Assembly (NCBI GenBank): GCA_021736215.1
Contig: JAIPGI010000006.1
Location: 1 to 64,000, forward strand
DNA from: Candidatus Altimarinota bacterium
Lineage (GTDB): Bacteria > Patescibacteriota > Gracilibacteria > UBA4473
Length of the DNA stretch: 64,000 nt
Reading direction: 5' to 3'
How positions within the stretch are numbered: position 1 is the first letter of the stretch; each line of letters opens with the position of its first letter. The position numbers were made by a program, and so were the translations under genes. The notes under the pieces were generated by a model. It did no database searches. It worked only from the letters and a program-made list of their open reading frames with translations, and was not told the origin of the DNA. Positions 1 to 7,589 of the stretch are shown in pieces.

Positions 1-130
1 AAAAAGTCATGCGAGAAATTCCGACTCTCCGACACGCTGTCTCAATAATCGGAGTTTTTCCCAAAATTTCACAAATCTTGTTTTTCATCTCTTTTCTTTG
101 TTTTGCCGTGAACCGTGGTTTTCTGCTCAT
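1..130 (-). CDS. Partial helix-turn-helix DNA-binding protein (cut by window edge)
   Basis: The reverse strand has an ATG at 130 and stays open to the left edge, giving 43 residues beginning MSRKPRF. The N-terminus is basic. Residues about 28-43 (ETACRRVGISRMTF) look like the recognition part of a helix-turn-helix, of the kind seen in small terminase subunits and other phage-type DNA-binding proteins. The ATG overlaps the TGA stop of the methyltransferase upstream (ATGA), so translation is probably coupled. The function is inferred from a short piece only; a resolvase or transposase helix-turn-helix cannot be excluded. Confidence 0.55.
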   Translation of the reverse strand, partial: MSRKPRFTAKQRKEMKNKICEILGKTPIIETACRRVGISRMTF

Positions 131-882
131 AATTTTTTAGATTTTTGATGTGTTAATTTTTCCCAACGATCGATGATCACTTGGCAGTAGTCAGGAGAGA
201 TTTCGACCATCAAACATTTTCGCTTGGTTTGCTGGCAAGCGATCAAGGTTGATCCACTTCCTCCAAACGGGTCGTAGACGAAGTCGTTGGTTTTGGAAGA
301 GTTCAAAATGAGTCGTCGCAGGATAGAGATCGGCTTCATGGTTGGATGCAGATCGTTTTTCTTCGTTTTTGGGCTGATGAGCACCGACTTGTCTTTGGAT
401 TTCAGAAATTCGTGTCGCCCTTTCCATCCGTAGGCGATCAATTCGTGTTGGGGGAGATAGTCGAGGCGACCGATGACCGCCCCTGTTTTGACCCAAACGA
501 GAATTTGAGAAAAGTTGAAGCCCTGCTCAAGCAGAGCTTCTCGCATGGGGAACATCATCTTGTCGGAATTGAAAATGTAGTAGGTATTTTTCGTTTCGAA
601 TCGGTCTTTGATTGGCGCAAGCCAACGGTTCGTAAAGCTCCGAAACTCTTCGTCTGACTGGATATGGTCGTTCTCGATGGGAGCGTGTTTTTGTTTCGAT
701 TTGGTAAATCCTTGTTTTCCTTCTACGAGAGCGACTCCGTATGGAACATCTGTCAGAAGGAGCTTGATCGAGTCTTTTTCGAGGAACTTCGAAATAATTT
801 TGGGATCAGTCGCATCACCGCAGAGAAGTCTGTGGTCGCCCAACTGAAAGATATCGCCGTAGTTAATTACATTTTTTGACAT
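127..882 (-). CDS. DNA methyltransferase, phage/mobile-element type (N4/N6 class)
   Basis: This is a 251-residue Rossmann-fold methylase of the D12/N6_N4 type. The SAM-binding motif FGGSGSTL lies near residue 208, followed by MVEISPDYCQVIIDRW. This permuted order, with the catalytic motif first and the SAM motif last, is typical of the beta class. The catalytic motif IV reads DVPY at residues 45-48 instead of DPPY. The target base and site cannot be read from sequence. The gene overlaps the ParB-methylase upstream by 20 bp and its stop overlaps the start of the next gene, so the three form one minus-strand operon. There is no restriction endonuclease in view, so an orphan phage or plasmid methylase is more likely than a complete restriction system. 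Confidence 0.85.
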   Translation of the reverse strand: MSKNVINYGDIFQLGDHRLLCGDATDPKIISKFLEKDSIKLLLTDVPYGVALVEGKQGFTKSKQKHAPIENDHIQSDEEFRSFTNRWLAPIKDRFETKNTYYIFNSDKMMFPMREALLEQGFNFSQILVWVKTGAVIGRLDYLPQHELIAYGWKGRHEFLKSKDKSVLISPKTKKNDLHPTMKPISILRRLILNSSKTNDFVYDPFGGSGSTLIACQQTKRKCLMVEISPDYCQVIIDRWEKLTHQKSKKL

Positions 883-2158
883 TGTTTTTTGAGTTAAGAG
901 CTAGGTATCGTTGGATGATGACATCGCAAAAACGGGGGTCTTTTTCGACCAAGAAAGCCGTCCGTCCGAGTTGTTCGCAGGCGACCAAGGTTGATCCTGA
1001 TCCTCCGAATAAGTCCAAAACCGTGTCGCCAACCTTGGTACAGCGTTTAAGAGGTTTTTCGTGGAGCGTAACGGGCTTTTGTGTGGGATGCAGGTATTCC
1101 GAGGTTGGCAGTCTTTTGATCATCCAAATATCGAGCAGGTCGAGAATGTCATCAATCGTTCGGTTACCCGTGTCTATCTCTGTGTTCAGGATTTCTGTAA
1201 AATTTAGCGATTTTGGGGAAAGGTACGGTTTCCCGATAGTCCCGTATACACAGGGTTCAAAGCATTTGTTGAAGGCTACCTGTGGGGTGACGTTTTGGTT
1301 GTTTTTTATCCAGAGACAGACTCGCTTGTTATCAATACCGTGTTTCCGATACAAATGTTGGAGCAGTCCAATGTACCGCTGGTCGCACCAGTAGAAGATG
1401 TGGGTATTGGGTTCGCAATGCTTCAGAGCATTGAGAAGGGTCGCTTCGAGAAATTTTCGGTATTCTGCCCGTGAAAGTTTGTCGTCGACCTTTTGGCATT
1501 TGTACTTATCTTTATCGCCCAACCCCTTTTGGTAGTCGTAGTCCAAATTATACGGAGGGTCGCAGTAGAGGGTATTTACCTTTTTCCCTCCAAGTAAGGT
1601 TCGTACCGTTTCCGAATCGGTCGAATCTCCACAGATCAAAAAATGGTTCCCGAGCTGAAACATCTCGCCATCTTTGGTTTTTGGATCTTCGATTTTTTTC
1701 AATTCCTTCCCTACATCAAACTCGTCTTCTTCGAGTCCGAGACTTTCGTCCCAGATAATCGAAAGGTCGGAGTCATCAAATCCAACGTCGAGCAAAAGAC
1801 TGATGTCCATCTCCTTCAGAAGTTCGTAATTCCACGATCCGGTATTTCTGTTGAGCCTGAGATTGAGCTCCTTTTCTTGTTCGATGTCGGGAATGTCGAG
1901 GTAAACGACAGGAACCGTTTTGAGACCAATTTCTTGAGCTACCTTCAGGCGAAAGTGCCCTCCGATAACGATATTCTTCCGTTTTGCTGATCCGTTCACG
2001 AGGATCGGGTCCACGAAGCCGAACCGCTCAATACTTTCTCGTAGATGTGCGGTCTGTTGTTCGTCCCACTTTCGTGGATTGTAGAGGGAGGGTTTCAGTT
2101 CTTTAATCGGAACTGAAACGATTTTTATGGTTGCCGATGCCGATGTGTCTTTAGACAT
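863..2158 (-). CDS. ParB-like domain / DNA methyltransferase fusion
   Basis: This 431-residue protein has two parts. Residues about 12-100 form a ParB/sulfiredoxin-type domain (LKPSLYNPRKWDEQQ, then VIGGHFRLKVAQEIG, the usual GxHR-like box). Residues about 165-425 form a beta-class DNA methylase with an intact DPPY (CDPPYNLDYDY, near residue 200) and FGGSGSTLVACEQ near the C-terminus. ParB-methylase fusions are common on phages, plasmids and integrative elements, where the ParB part probably aids DNA binding or nicking. It is the first gene of the left-edge operon and overlaps the next methylase. The base composition looks richer in GC than the neighbouring chromosomal genes, which fits recent transfer. 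Confidence 0.9.
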   Translation of the reverse strand: MSKDTSASATIKIVSVPIKELKPSLYNPRKWDEQQTAHLRESIERFGFVDPILVNGSAKRKNIVIGGHFRLKVAQEIGLKTVPVVYLDIPDIEQEKELNLRLNRNTGSWNYELLKEMDISLLLDVGFDDSDLSIIWDESLGLEEDEFDVGKELKKIEDPKTKDGEMFQLGNHFLICGDSTDSETVRTLLGGKKVNTLYCDPPYNLDYDYQKGLGDKDKYKCQKVDDKLSRAEYRKFLEATLLNALKHCEPNTHIFYWCDQRYIGLLQHLYRKHGIDNKRVCLWIKNNQNVTPQVAFNKCFEPCVYGTIGKPYLSPKSLNFTEILNTEIDTGNRTIDDILDLLDIWMIKRLPTSEYLHPTQKPVTLHEKPLKRCTKVGDTVLDLFGGSGSTLVACEQLGRTAFLVEKDPRFCDVIIQRYLALNSKNNVKKCN

Positions 2159-2217
2159 ACCAACATTCTAAAAATCCTAACTTTTAAAGATAAGACATTT
2201 AGGGACAAAAAAAGACA

Positions 2218-2748
2218 CTATTTTGTCAGAAATATAACCTCTTTTGAATACCTTACAGTATCGCCTTTTCGAGTTTGTTTTTCAAGTTTTTTATTAAATC
2301 TTCGAACGACTTTTTCAAAATTTTCTGATTTATATGAACTTGGTTCTCCCTCAGGGTAGAGAACTTTTTCAAGATCTTTCGTTTTAAAGATAGCGTTACT
2401 TTCTTCCGCAAAAAGAACTTTACATAATTTTAGCTCAGATATCGTTAGCCGTTTCAATTTTCTTCCTTTGTGATAAAGGCTCAAATCATGTTTATTAAAG
2501 TTAACGAAATCTGTTTCAACTAGATTTGTAATTTCTAAATTCTTTGTTGTGCTAGGGGTTGTATTCTGATTTTTTTGAATTTTCCAAGGATAAATTTTCT
2601 TTTCTAAATCTTTTGCAAACTCTAAAAGTGGCAAGTTGTAATTAGCAGCTTCTCGCCCCATTCGAACAAGCATATTTTGAGTTTCATTGAAACTATGGAT
2701 CATTTCCCCCAACCATTTTGAATTCATCTGCAACGCACAATCCATCAT
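2218..2748 (-). CDS. Hypothetical protein with winged-helix-like C-terminus
   Basis: I do not recognise this 176-residue protein as a named family. The N-terminal third is helical (EMIHSFNETQNMLVRMGREAANYNLPLLEFAKDLEKKIYPW). The middle is a polar linker rich in N and T. The C-terminal 90 residues (DLSLYHKGRKLKRLTISELKLCKVLF...VVRRFNKKL) have the pattern of a winged-helix domain of the trans_reg_C/OmpR type: strand, helix at the LTISELKL step, and a KSENFEKVVRRFNKKL recognition-helix-like segment. It is more AT-rich than the methylases and is separated from them by about 60 bp. It may regulate the adjacent mobile region. The start could also be the second ATG. Confidence 0.6.
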   Translation of the reverse strand: MMDCALQMNSKWLGEMIHSFNETQNMLVRMGREAANYNLPLLEFAKDLEKKIYPWKIQKNQNTTPSTTKNLEITNLVETDFVNFNKHDLSLYHKGRKLKRLTISELKLCKVLFAEESNAIFKTKDLEKVLYPEGEPSSYKSENFEKVVRRFNKKLEKQTRKGDTVRYSKEVIFLTK

Positions 2749-2923
2749 TTTTTATCTTAATTTCTACACCTAGAACATATCAAAAAATAGATAATGAGTA
2801 AAAGTATTTTTCTAAAGATCAACAAGACCATAAAGAAGTATTTCTACGGTGTAACATTTGTAACATTATGAATATTTGATAAAATTAAAATAAGCAAGTT
2901 AAAGGGTAGGAGTTCTACTGTCA

Positions 2924-2944
2924 CCGCCAGGAGAAGAGCCGTAT
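2924..2944 (+). repeat. 21-bp direct repeat of the tRNA-Ser 3' end and trailer, copy 1
   Basis: The sequence beginning CCGCCAGGAGAAG and ending GCCGTAT is identical to 3330-3350, where it covers the last bases of tRNA-Ser, its CCA and the start of the trailer. After it both copies continue with a related small hairpin (CACCCTTGTGGTG here, CCACCTTTTGTGGTGG after the tRNA). It could be a remnant of a lost tRNA copy, or one arm of an attachment-site pair. Confidence 0.85.
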
Positions 2945-3000
2945 GTCACCCTTGTGGTGGCAGGCGGTTCTTCTTTTGAAGAAAGGATTTGAACCTAGGT

Positions 3001-3049
3001 TCGATAATTTGTACTGAGGAGCTCTGCGACGAAGATACAAATACCTCGA
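3001..3049 (+). repeat. tRNA-linked palindromic element, Ser copy
   Basis: This 49-bp element is bounded by TCGA at both ends. Its arms are ATTTGTA and TACAAAT, with CTGAGGAG and CGACGAAG between them. Against the reverse complement of the copy at 56146-56194 I count 41 of 49 identical positions. The 48-bp versions beside tRNA-Asp share the same arms. It is preceded by AGGTTCGA, which resembles a tRNA T-arm. Confidence 0.8.
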
Positions 3050-3100
3050 TTTGTCCGCCTCAGGTGGACATGAGAGCATCCCTCTCTCCACCAAAAAATT

Positions 3101-3127
3101 GTAGGGGCGTGGCAATGCTACGCCCTC
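3101..3127 (+). repeat. REP-like palindrome (GTAG foot)
   Basis: GTAGGGGCGT is followed by GGCAATGCTACGCCCTC, an imperfect palindrome beginning with the GTAG foot that RAYT transposases recognise in known systems. Related palindromes occur at 5785, 20362 and 20712. Confidence 0.75.
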
Positions 3128-3136
3128 ATTTAATCC

Positions 3137-3164
3137 GTAGAGACACGATTAATCGCGTCTCTAG
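3137..3164 (+). repeat. REP-like palindrome (GTAGAGAC type)
   Basis: GTAGAGACACGATT is followed by AATCGCGTCTCTAG, a near-perfect 28-bp palindrome with a GTAG foot. It lies 9 bp from the previous palindrome, so the two form a small REP cluster upstream of tRNA-Ser. Confidence 0.75.
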
Positions 3165-3245
3165 CAATGGGAAGGAGAACTCTCCATTCCCTCCACCCGA
3201 AACATTTGAGTTTTGGTTTTTTTGGCGTATAAAAGCGACCGACAT

Positions 3246-3335
3246 GGAGGAGTGGCAGAGTGGTCGAATGCGGTGCTCTCGAAAAGCACTATGCCTTCAC
3301 AGGCATCGGAGGTTCAAATCCTCTCTCCTCCGCCA
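3246..3335 (+). tRNA. tRNA-Ser (anticodon CGA)
   Basis: The acceptor stem GGAGGAG pairs with CTCCTCC and the CCA end is encoded (3333-3335). The anticodon stem GTGCT/AGCAC encloses the loop CTCGAAA, giving anticodon CGA, which reads UCG. The long variable arm (ATGCCTTCACAGGCAT) marks it as class II. The T-arm is GGAGGTTCAAATCCTC. Confidence 0.97.
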
Positions 3336-3350
3336 GGAGAAGAGCCGTAT
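3330..3350 (+). repeat. 21-bp direct repeat of the tRNA-Ser 3' end and trailer, copy 2
   Basis: This covers the last bases of tRNA-Ser, its CCA and 15 nt of trailer, and is identical to 2924-2944, 406 bp upstream. It is followed by the hairpin ACCACCTTTTGTGGTGG. Confidence 0.85.
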
Positions 3351-3502
3351 ACCACCTTTTGTGGTGGCGGTAGAGCTTCCTTTGGGAAGTTGGGGTATTA
3401 TGGATTCTCTCATCAAGTGAGAGAATGACAAAAATGAAAGGAGGCGTATTTTTTCTATTCCCTGTTGTTTTTTTCCAAAAAATTCAGCATGATTTTGGGT
3501 AG

Positions 3503-4165
3503 ATGGAGAAAAAAAATAATAGAAAATTGACTTTACGCATCGCTCACAAACTACGAATGCGTTGTAGTGACTGTTTTTCCCCATGGTCTCCTTCTGAACG
3601 AGGATTCAAAAAACGATGGGAAAAAATTCAGAAGGTACTCTTTTTCCCTCTTCTGAAACTTTTTGTAAAACTTCATATTCGTCCCAATACTATTAGCTAT
3701 CTCAGTGCCCTCGTCGCTATCACGGGATCTATTTATATTGCATATGACCTACACACAGCAGGAATACTTATATTTATATCACTTATACTGGATGGACTCG
3801 ATGGCCCCCTCGCCCGATATACTGATGCCACCACTCCCAAAGGAGCTATTACTGATTGTTTTACCGATGAAATCAGTACCGCTAGCCTGACAATTGCCAT
3901 GATTTTGAATCAATTAGTGCACCCACTCATGGGGTCTTTATATCTCTTTTTGCACCCCATTGTAATTATGTTTACGGTCCTCAGGAATGTTCTCAATGTA
4001 CCCAACAAATTTGTATTTCGAGGAAGAATGATTATTACTTTCGTCTTTTTGTATTATGTTTTCGGTGGAATAAATTACCTTGACCTCGTCTTCCCTCCAA
4101 CAGTTGGAATACTTCTGGGGTACTCGCTGTGTGACTTTGTATATCTCCGAAAAATGATACGGTAG
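3503..4165 (+). CDS. CDP-alcohol phosphatidyltransferase family membrane protein
   Basis: This 220-residue integral membrane enzyme moves a phosphoalcohol from a CDP-linked donor to an acceptor alcohol, as in phospholipid synthesis. The family signature D-G-x2-A-R-x8-G-x3-D-x3-D is complete: DGPLAR, then G and two aspartates in KGAITDCFTDE (residues about 98-120). Several hydrophobic helices follow. A basic, soluble N-terminus of about 50 residues precedes the first membrane helix. The exact substrate (glycerol phosphate, inositol or serine) cannot be told from sequence. It is monocistronic, convergent with the sortase gene, and shares a bidirectional terminator with it. Confidence 0.88.
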   Translation: MEKKNNRKLTLRIAHKLRMRCSDCFSPWSPSERGFKKRWEKIQKVLFFPLLKLFVKLHIRPNTISYLSALVAITGSIYIAYDLHTAGILIFISLILDGLDGPLARYTDATTPKGAITDCFTDEISTASLTIAMILNQLVHPLMGSLYLFLHPIVIMFTVLRNVLNVPNKFVFRGRMIITFVFLYYVFGGINYLDLVFPPTVGILLGYSLCDFVYLRKMIR

Positions 4166-4171
4166 AAAAGT

Positions 4172-4203
4172 AAAAAAAATCCTACTTTTGTAGGATTTTT
4201 AAA
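4172..4203. terminator. Bidirectional rho-independent terminator
   Basis: The stem ATCCTAC / GTAGGAT with a TTTT loop is flanked by A-runs on the left and T-runs on the right. It can end both the phosphatidyltransferase gene (plus) and, read in reverse, protect against the convergent sortase transcript. Confidence 0.85.
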
Positions 4204-4227
4204 GATTTGATATGGAATAAGAAATGC

Positions 4228-5004
4228 TCACGATTCCTCTATCAATTCCCCTTTTAATATCAAGCGCTTTTTATTCGTTCCCACAGGCGTACAGGTCATA
4301 AGCGTGATGATTGATTTATCATTCGGTTGATTGAGAACTTCGGTATCCGTTGGCAATACCACTTCTTTGAGAGAGAGCTTGTATGTGTACTTTTTCCCTT
4401 CCCAATACACTTCAACAATGTCTCCTTCAGCTACTTCATGAAGGAGTGCAAATACGTCTTTGAATCGTCCCTGATCCCAAGCGTAATACGAAGAGTGTCC
4501 TGTGATGAAGAAATTTCCATAACTTCCCGGAGCACGAGAAATCGGATGAACAACGACTCCTTCTCGAAGTCCTTTTTGAATATTTGTTTCCAGTTGTTGC
4601 CAATTTTTGTGAGTAGGAACGGTAACTAAGGGAACATTTTTATCAATTCGTGGAATATACAAACGATTGTCTGATGGATACACGGGCATTTTTTCAAAAG
4701 TCTCTTTTGCTTGATTCTTTGGTTTCAATGTTTGGTTTTTAAATAAAGACTGTGTGGCTTTGGGTGTGACTTTTTCAAGTTTTGTCGGTTCAGTATTTTT
4801 AATTTCTTCTTCAAATGCATTCAGAACTGATGCTTGCAAACGGTTCATACGATATTTTGTAATCTGTGCAAATGCTTCATAATTGAGTGCTACATGCGTC
4901 ATTCCCCAAACACCTCCTACGGTGAGGACAAAGAGTAACATGTCTTTCCACAAAGGTCTGCGTGGCTTGAATCCAAAGTCGAATTGATTGCGATTTTCTT
5001 CCAT
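4228..5004 (-). CDS. Sortase family transpeptidase
   Basis: Sortases cleave a sorting motif on secreted proteins and join them to a cell-surface nucleophile. The catalytic residues are visible: His in FITGHSSYY, Cys in ITLMTCTPVG and Arg in TNKKRLILKG close to the C-terminus. One membrane segment (WKDMLLFVLTVGGVWGM) near the N-terminus anchors it with the catalytic domain outside. An earlier ATG at 5061 is open, but a near-consensus promoter (TTGAAA, 17 bp, TATAAT at 5055-5027) lies inside that extension, so I place the start at MEENRNQ, 258 residues. I saw no obvious LPxTG-type substrate in this window. Confidence 0.9.
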   Translation of the reverse strand: MEENRNQFDFGFKPRRPLWKDMLLFVLTVGGVWGMTHVALNYEAFAQITKYRMNRLQASVLNAFEEEIKNTEPTKLEKVTPKATQSLFKNQTLKPKNQAKETFEKMPVYPSDNRLYIPRIDKNVPLVTVPTHKNWQQLETNIQKGLREGVVVHPISRAPGSYGNFFITGHSSYYAWDQGRFKDVFALLHEVAEGDIVEVYWEGKKYTYKLSLKEVVLPTDTEVLNQPNDKSIITLMTCTPVGTNKKRLILKGELIEES

Positions 5005-5026
5005 AAAAATTGATATAAATCCCTCC

Positions 5027-5055
5027 ATTATATCAGAAAATAAGTCATTTTTCAA
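5027..5055 (-). promoter_or_regulatory. Sigma70-type promoter of the sortase gene
   Basis: Read on the minus strand: TTGAAA at 5055-5050, a 17-bp spacer, and TATAAT at 5032-5027. The spacer end TTATTTTCTGA closely matches that of the promoter at 9752-9780. Transcription would start about 15-20 nt before the ATG at 5004. Confidence 0.75.
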
Positions 5056-5172
5056 GTGCATGAGGTTCGTTTTTCCACAGAGGTATCAATAAAAATTGAC
5101 TTTTCAATGAAATTTAATATAAGTCAACATTGTTTGTTCTTTCAATTTTTTAAAACGAAAAAAGGAGGTTTT

Positions 5173-5610
5173 TTGAAAACAAGAAATATTTTATTTCTTC
5201 TTATTTTCCCGGTATTGATGACAATTGTAATGATTGTTCATCACTGGACCATAATTCCTGAATCCTGGTCAGCATTTGATTATCCCTATGTGACAATCAA
5301 AGCCGATACAACACGCCCTCATCAGGAAATATTTCCAGTTGCTGTTCGTCGAGCAACGAAGCTCGGTGAAGAAGATGATTGTGACTACGAGGCGGTCTTT
5401 ATCACGCCTTCCCAACAAGCTAATATTTTTGTCGAAGGGAAAAGTCCTGTTATGCGAATCGCCCTTCAGCACTATAACTATTCCCTCGCTTGTCGAATGG
5501 TAAAAGACAGTGTCTATCTTCTCTTGGGAGATAAATGTTTGGACGCCCTCCAATGGGATGTGCCAAACTTCCTCAAAAGAAAACTCTTTATTGCCATTCC
5601 GAAAGAATAA
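5173..5610 (+). CDS. Hypothetical membrane-anchored protein
   Basis: I choose the TTG start at 5173 because a strong ribosome-binding site (AAGGAGG) lies 4 nt upstream and no such site precedes the earlier in-frame ATG at 5056. The 145-residue product begins with a short basic stretch and one membrane helix (NILFLLIFPVLMTIVMIVHHW). The rest is outside or soluble, with four cysteines in the second half (DDCDYE, SLACRMV, GDKCLDA), possibly two disulfides. No family is recognised. The gene is divergent from the sortase and followed by a strong terminator. Confidence 0.75.
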   Translation: MKTRNILFLLIFPVLMTIVMIVHHWTIIPESWSAFDYPYVTIKADTTRPHQEIFPVAVRRATKLGEEDDCDYEAVFITPSQQANIFVEGKSPVMRIALQHYNYSLACRMVKDSVYLLLGDKCLDALQWDVPNFLKRKLFIAIPKE

Positions 5611-5611
5611 A

Positions 5612-5646
5612 CAGGAGAGGTCTCGTCACACAGATCTCTCCTTTTT
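5612..5646 (+). terminator. Rho-independent terminator
   Basis: A stem of GGAGAGGTCT with AGATCTCTCC is followed by a run of T. It directly follows the stop codon of the preceding gene. Confidence 0.8.
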
Positions 5647-5784
5647 CCTTATTTATACAAAAAGGATTTTATTTAAGTAAAAAATAATTTTCTTTGAAAC
5701 CGAAAAACTATTTCGAATATTCCCTACCTACCGGCAGGCAGGTTCGTCCCGCATTGGCGAAAATCAAAAAGACAATCGATAAAC

Positions 5785-5809
5785 AGGCGTATCAATGATA
5801 CGCCCCTAC
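5785..5809 (-). repeat. REP-like palindrome
   Basis: Read in reverse this is GTAGGGGCGTATCATTGATACGCC, with the GTAG foot on the minus strand. It lies just after the TrpRS stop. A CCTACCGGCAGGCAGG-type short palindrome sits nearby at about 5725-5745 and recurs at 42632. Confidence 0.7.
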
Positions 5810-5827
5810 AAAAATAACAATTCATAA

Positions 5828-6808
5828 CTATACTAAGTGCTTTCCGCTCAAGCCCATTTTTTCTCGAACTTGAGAAAGTTTTGCTTCAGCAATGACATTC
5901 GCTTTTTGAGCACCTTTTTCAAGAATTTCTTGAACAAATTTTTTGTTCAATAAAAGATTTTCACGCCTTTCTCGTGCTGATCGAAAGTAGTCCCAGACGA
6001 GTTCAAAAAGCATTTTTTTGCTATCTCCATAGCCAATTTTCCCGTTTTTGTATTTTGATTCCAAGTCCTTGAGATGTGGATTTCCAAAGAGTTTATGAAA
6101 AGCGAAAACAAGACATTTCTTCGGATCCATTGGCTGTCCCAAGGGAATCGAATCTGTCTTAATAGACATAATTTTTTTCTTAAGCTCTTTTTCTTCTGCA
6201 AAAATATCAATGGTATTCCCATAACTTTTGGACATTTTCTGACCATCAAGACCTGGGATTGTTTCTACGTTTTTGAGTATTTTTGGTTCTGGCAAAACAA
6301 AAGTCTCTCCGTAGTGGGCATTAAATTTCTGTGCGATATCCCGCGCCATTTCCACATGCTGTTTCTGATCCTTGCCAACAGGAATTATTTCTGCGCTATA
6401 AAGTAGAATATCTGATGCCATAAGCACTGGATAGGTAAAAAGCCCTGCATTGGCCTCTAATCCTTTAGCTTTTTTATCTTTAAATGAATGTGCTCGATCC
6501 AAAAGTCCCATAGAAGTCTGACACAGCAAAATCCATGTCAGCTCTGTATGAGCACGAATATCTGATTGCCGATAAAAAATAGATTTCTCAGGATCTACTC
6601 CCAAGGCCAACCAATCAATAACACAGCGTTCTTGATTGATACGAAATTCCTCAGAATTTTTTTGAGAGGTAAAAGAATGCAAGTCCGCAATAAAATAAAA
6701 ACAATCATTTTTCCCATCATTTTGGAGTTCAATAGTCTGTTTCATCATACCAAACCAATTCCCAATATGTGGGGCACCACTGGATTGCATACCGGTCAAG
6801 ACTCTCAT
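5828..6808 (-). CDS. trpS: Tryptophan--tRNA ligase
   Basis: This class I aminoacyl-tRNA synthetase charges tRNA-Trp. The 326-residue length is normal for the bacterial enzyme. The HIGH motif appears as PHIGN at residues 13-17 and the KMSKS motif is exact at 191-195. The Rossmann core (FYFIADLHSFT) and the tryptophan-pocket segment (TYPVLMASDILLY) are clear. It stands as a single gene between a terminator upstream and a REP palindrome downstream. Confidence 0.97.
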   Translation of the reverse strand: MRVLTGMQSSGAPHIGNWFGMMKQTIELQNDGKNDCFYFIADLHSFTSQKNSEEFRINQERCVIDWLALGVDPEKSIFYRQSDIRAHTELTWILLCQTSMGLLDRAHSFKDKKAKGLEANAGLFTYPVLMASDILLYSAEIIPVGKDQKQHVEMARDIAQKFNAHYGETFVLPEPKILKNVETIPGLDGQKMSKSYGNTIDIFAEEKELKKKIMSIKTDSIPLGQPMDPKKCLVFAFHKLFGNPHLKDLESKYKNGKIGYGDSKKMLFELVWDYFRSARERRENLLLNKKFVQEILEKGAQKANVIAEAKLSQVREKMGLSGKHLV

Positions 6809-6849
6809 GATTTTTAGATTACAAAAAGATTATAATCAATATCGTATAA

Positions 6850-6891
6850 GAAAAAAGCCCATCCATAATTAAATGAGCTTTTTTTCTTTGA
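6850..6891 (-). terminator. Rho-independent terminator after the hypothetical gene at 6895
   Basis: On the minus strand AAAAAGCTCAT pairs with ATGGGCTTTTT (one mismatch), followed by T-rich sequence. It separates the hypothetical gene from trpS. Confidence 0.75.
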
Positions 6892-6894
6892 TGC

Positions 6895-7404
6895 TTACTT
6901 TTTCTTTTTCTTCCTTTCCCATTTTTCAGTTTCAAAAATGCTTTTGATGGAACTTAATGTTTGAAAAGATAAGTGCTCCATGGTTACAAATGACCAGATA
7001 TTCTGTACTTTAACCTGTCCTTTTATATCCGTAACAACGATCAGAATCTTCTTCCAAAGATCATAATTAAACGCTGTTCCATAATCAGCGCCACTTGGAT
7101 AAATCTTCCCAATTAATTTCAATCGAATGATAAATACCGGCGAATTCGCTAAGGAAGAAACTATCTTTATCCCCTCCTCCCTACGAAGATATTCTTCGAT
7201 AAAAATACGATTTTTTTCTTCACATATTTTTCGAAGTCCATCCAAATTCTCGGGATGCTGGATGGCTTTTGTAGAAAGAACAATATCGTCAATTTTTACC
7301 TTTAGTTTTCGATACGGTGATAAAAATTTTCGATAAAAATTCTTTTTGAGCCACTTACAACCCAAAAAGAAAATCAAAGTAGTTACGACTCCCCACCAAA
7401 ACAT
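6895..7404 (-). CDS. Hypothetical membrane-anchored protein
   Basis: This 169-residue protein begins with one hydrophobic segment (FWWGVVTTLIFFLGCKWL) and then a basic region (KKNFYRKFLSPYRKLKVK). The rest is mixed alpha/beta and ends in a polylysine-like tail (KWERKKKKK). A good ribosome-binding site (AGGAGG, 6 nt before ATG) supports the start. I do not recognise a family. The orientation is probably a membrane anchor with a cytoplasmic or surface domain, but this cannot be decided. It has its own terminator. Confidence 0.75.
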   Translation of the reverse strand: MFWWGVVTTLIFFLGCKWLKKNFYRKFLSPYRKLKVKIDDIVLSTKAIQHPENLDGLRKICEEKNRIFIEEYLRREEGIKIVSSLANSPVFIIRLKLIGKIYPSGADYGTAFNYDLWKKILIVVTDIKGQVKVQNIWSFVTMEHLSFQTLSSIKSIFETEKWERKKKKK

Positions 7405-7589
7405 GGGTACCTCCTATCATTTAGTTATGAAATATGAATCCAAAAATCCTCTAACCACTAAAGAACTCATTGATTCATATTAAAATAACCATAGAGGAAA
7501 AGCATCAAAGAACAGGACTTATTCGTAACCATGAATGATTCGAATAAATCAGTATATAATTAAAACTAAGCAATGGCTTTGTCAAAATT

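Larger units (their letters stand above)
2749..3245. other. Gene-free region before tRNA-Ser, built of repeats
   Basis: No credible gene is present. The stretch holds a copy of the sequence that follows tRNA-Ser (2924-2944), a small hairpin, the 49-bp palindromic tRNA-linked element (3001-3049) and two GTAG-footed REP palindromes (3101-3127 and 3137-3164). Short open frames here are composed of these repeats. Just before the element, 2985-2996 read in reverse gives AGGTTCAAATCC, identical to the T-arm of the neighbouring tRNA-Ser. Confidence 0.75.
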
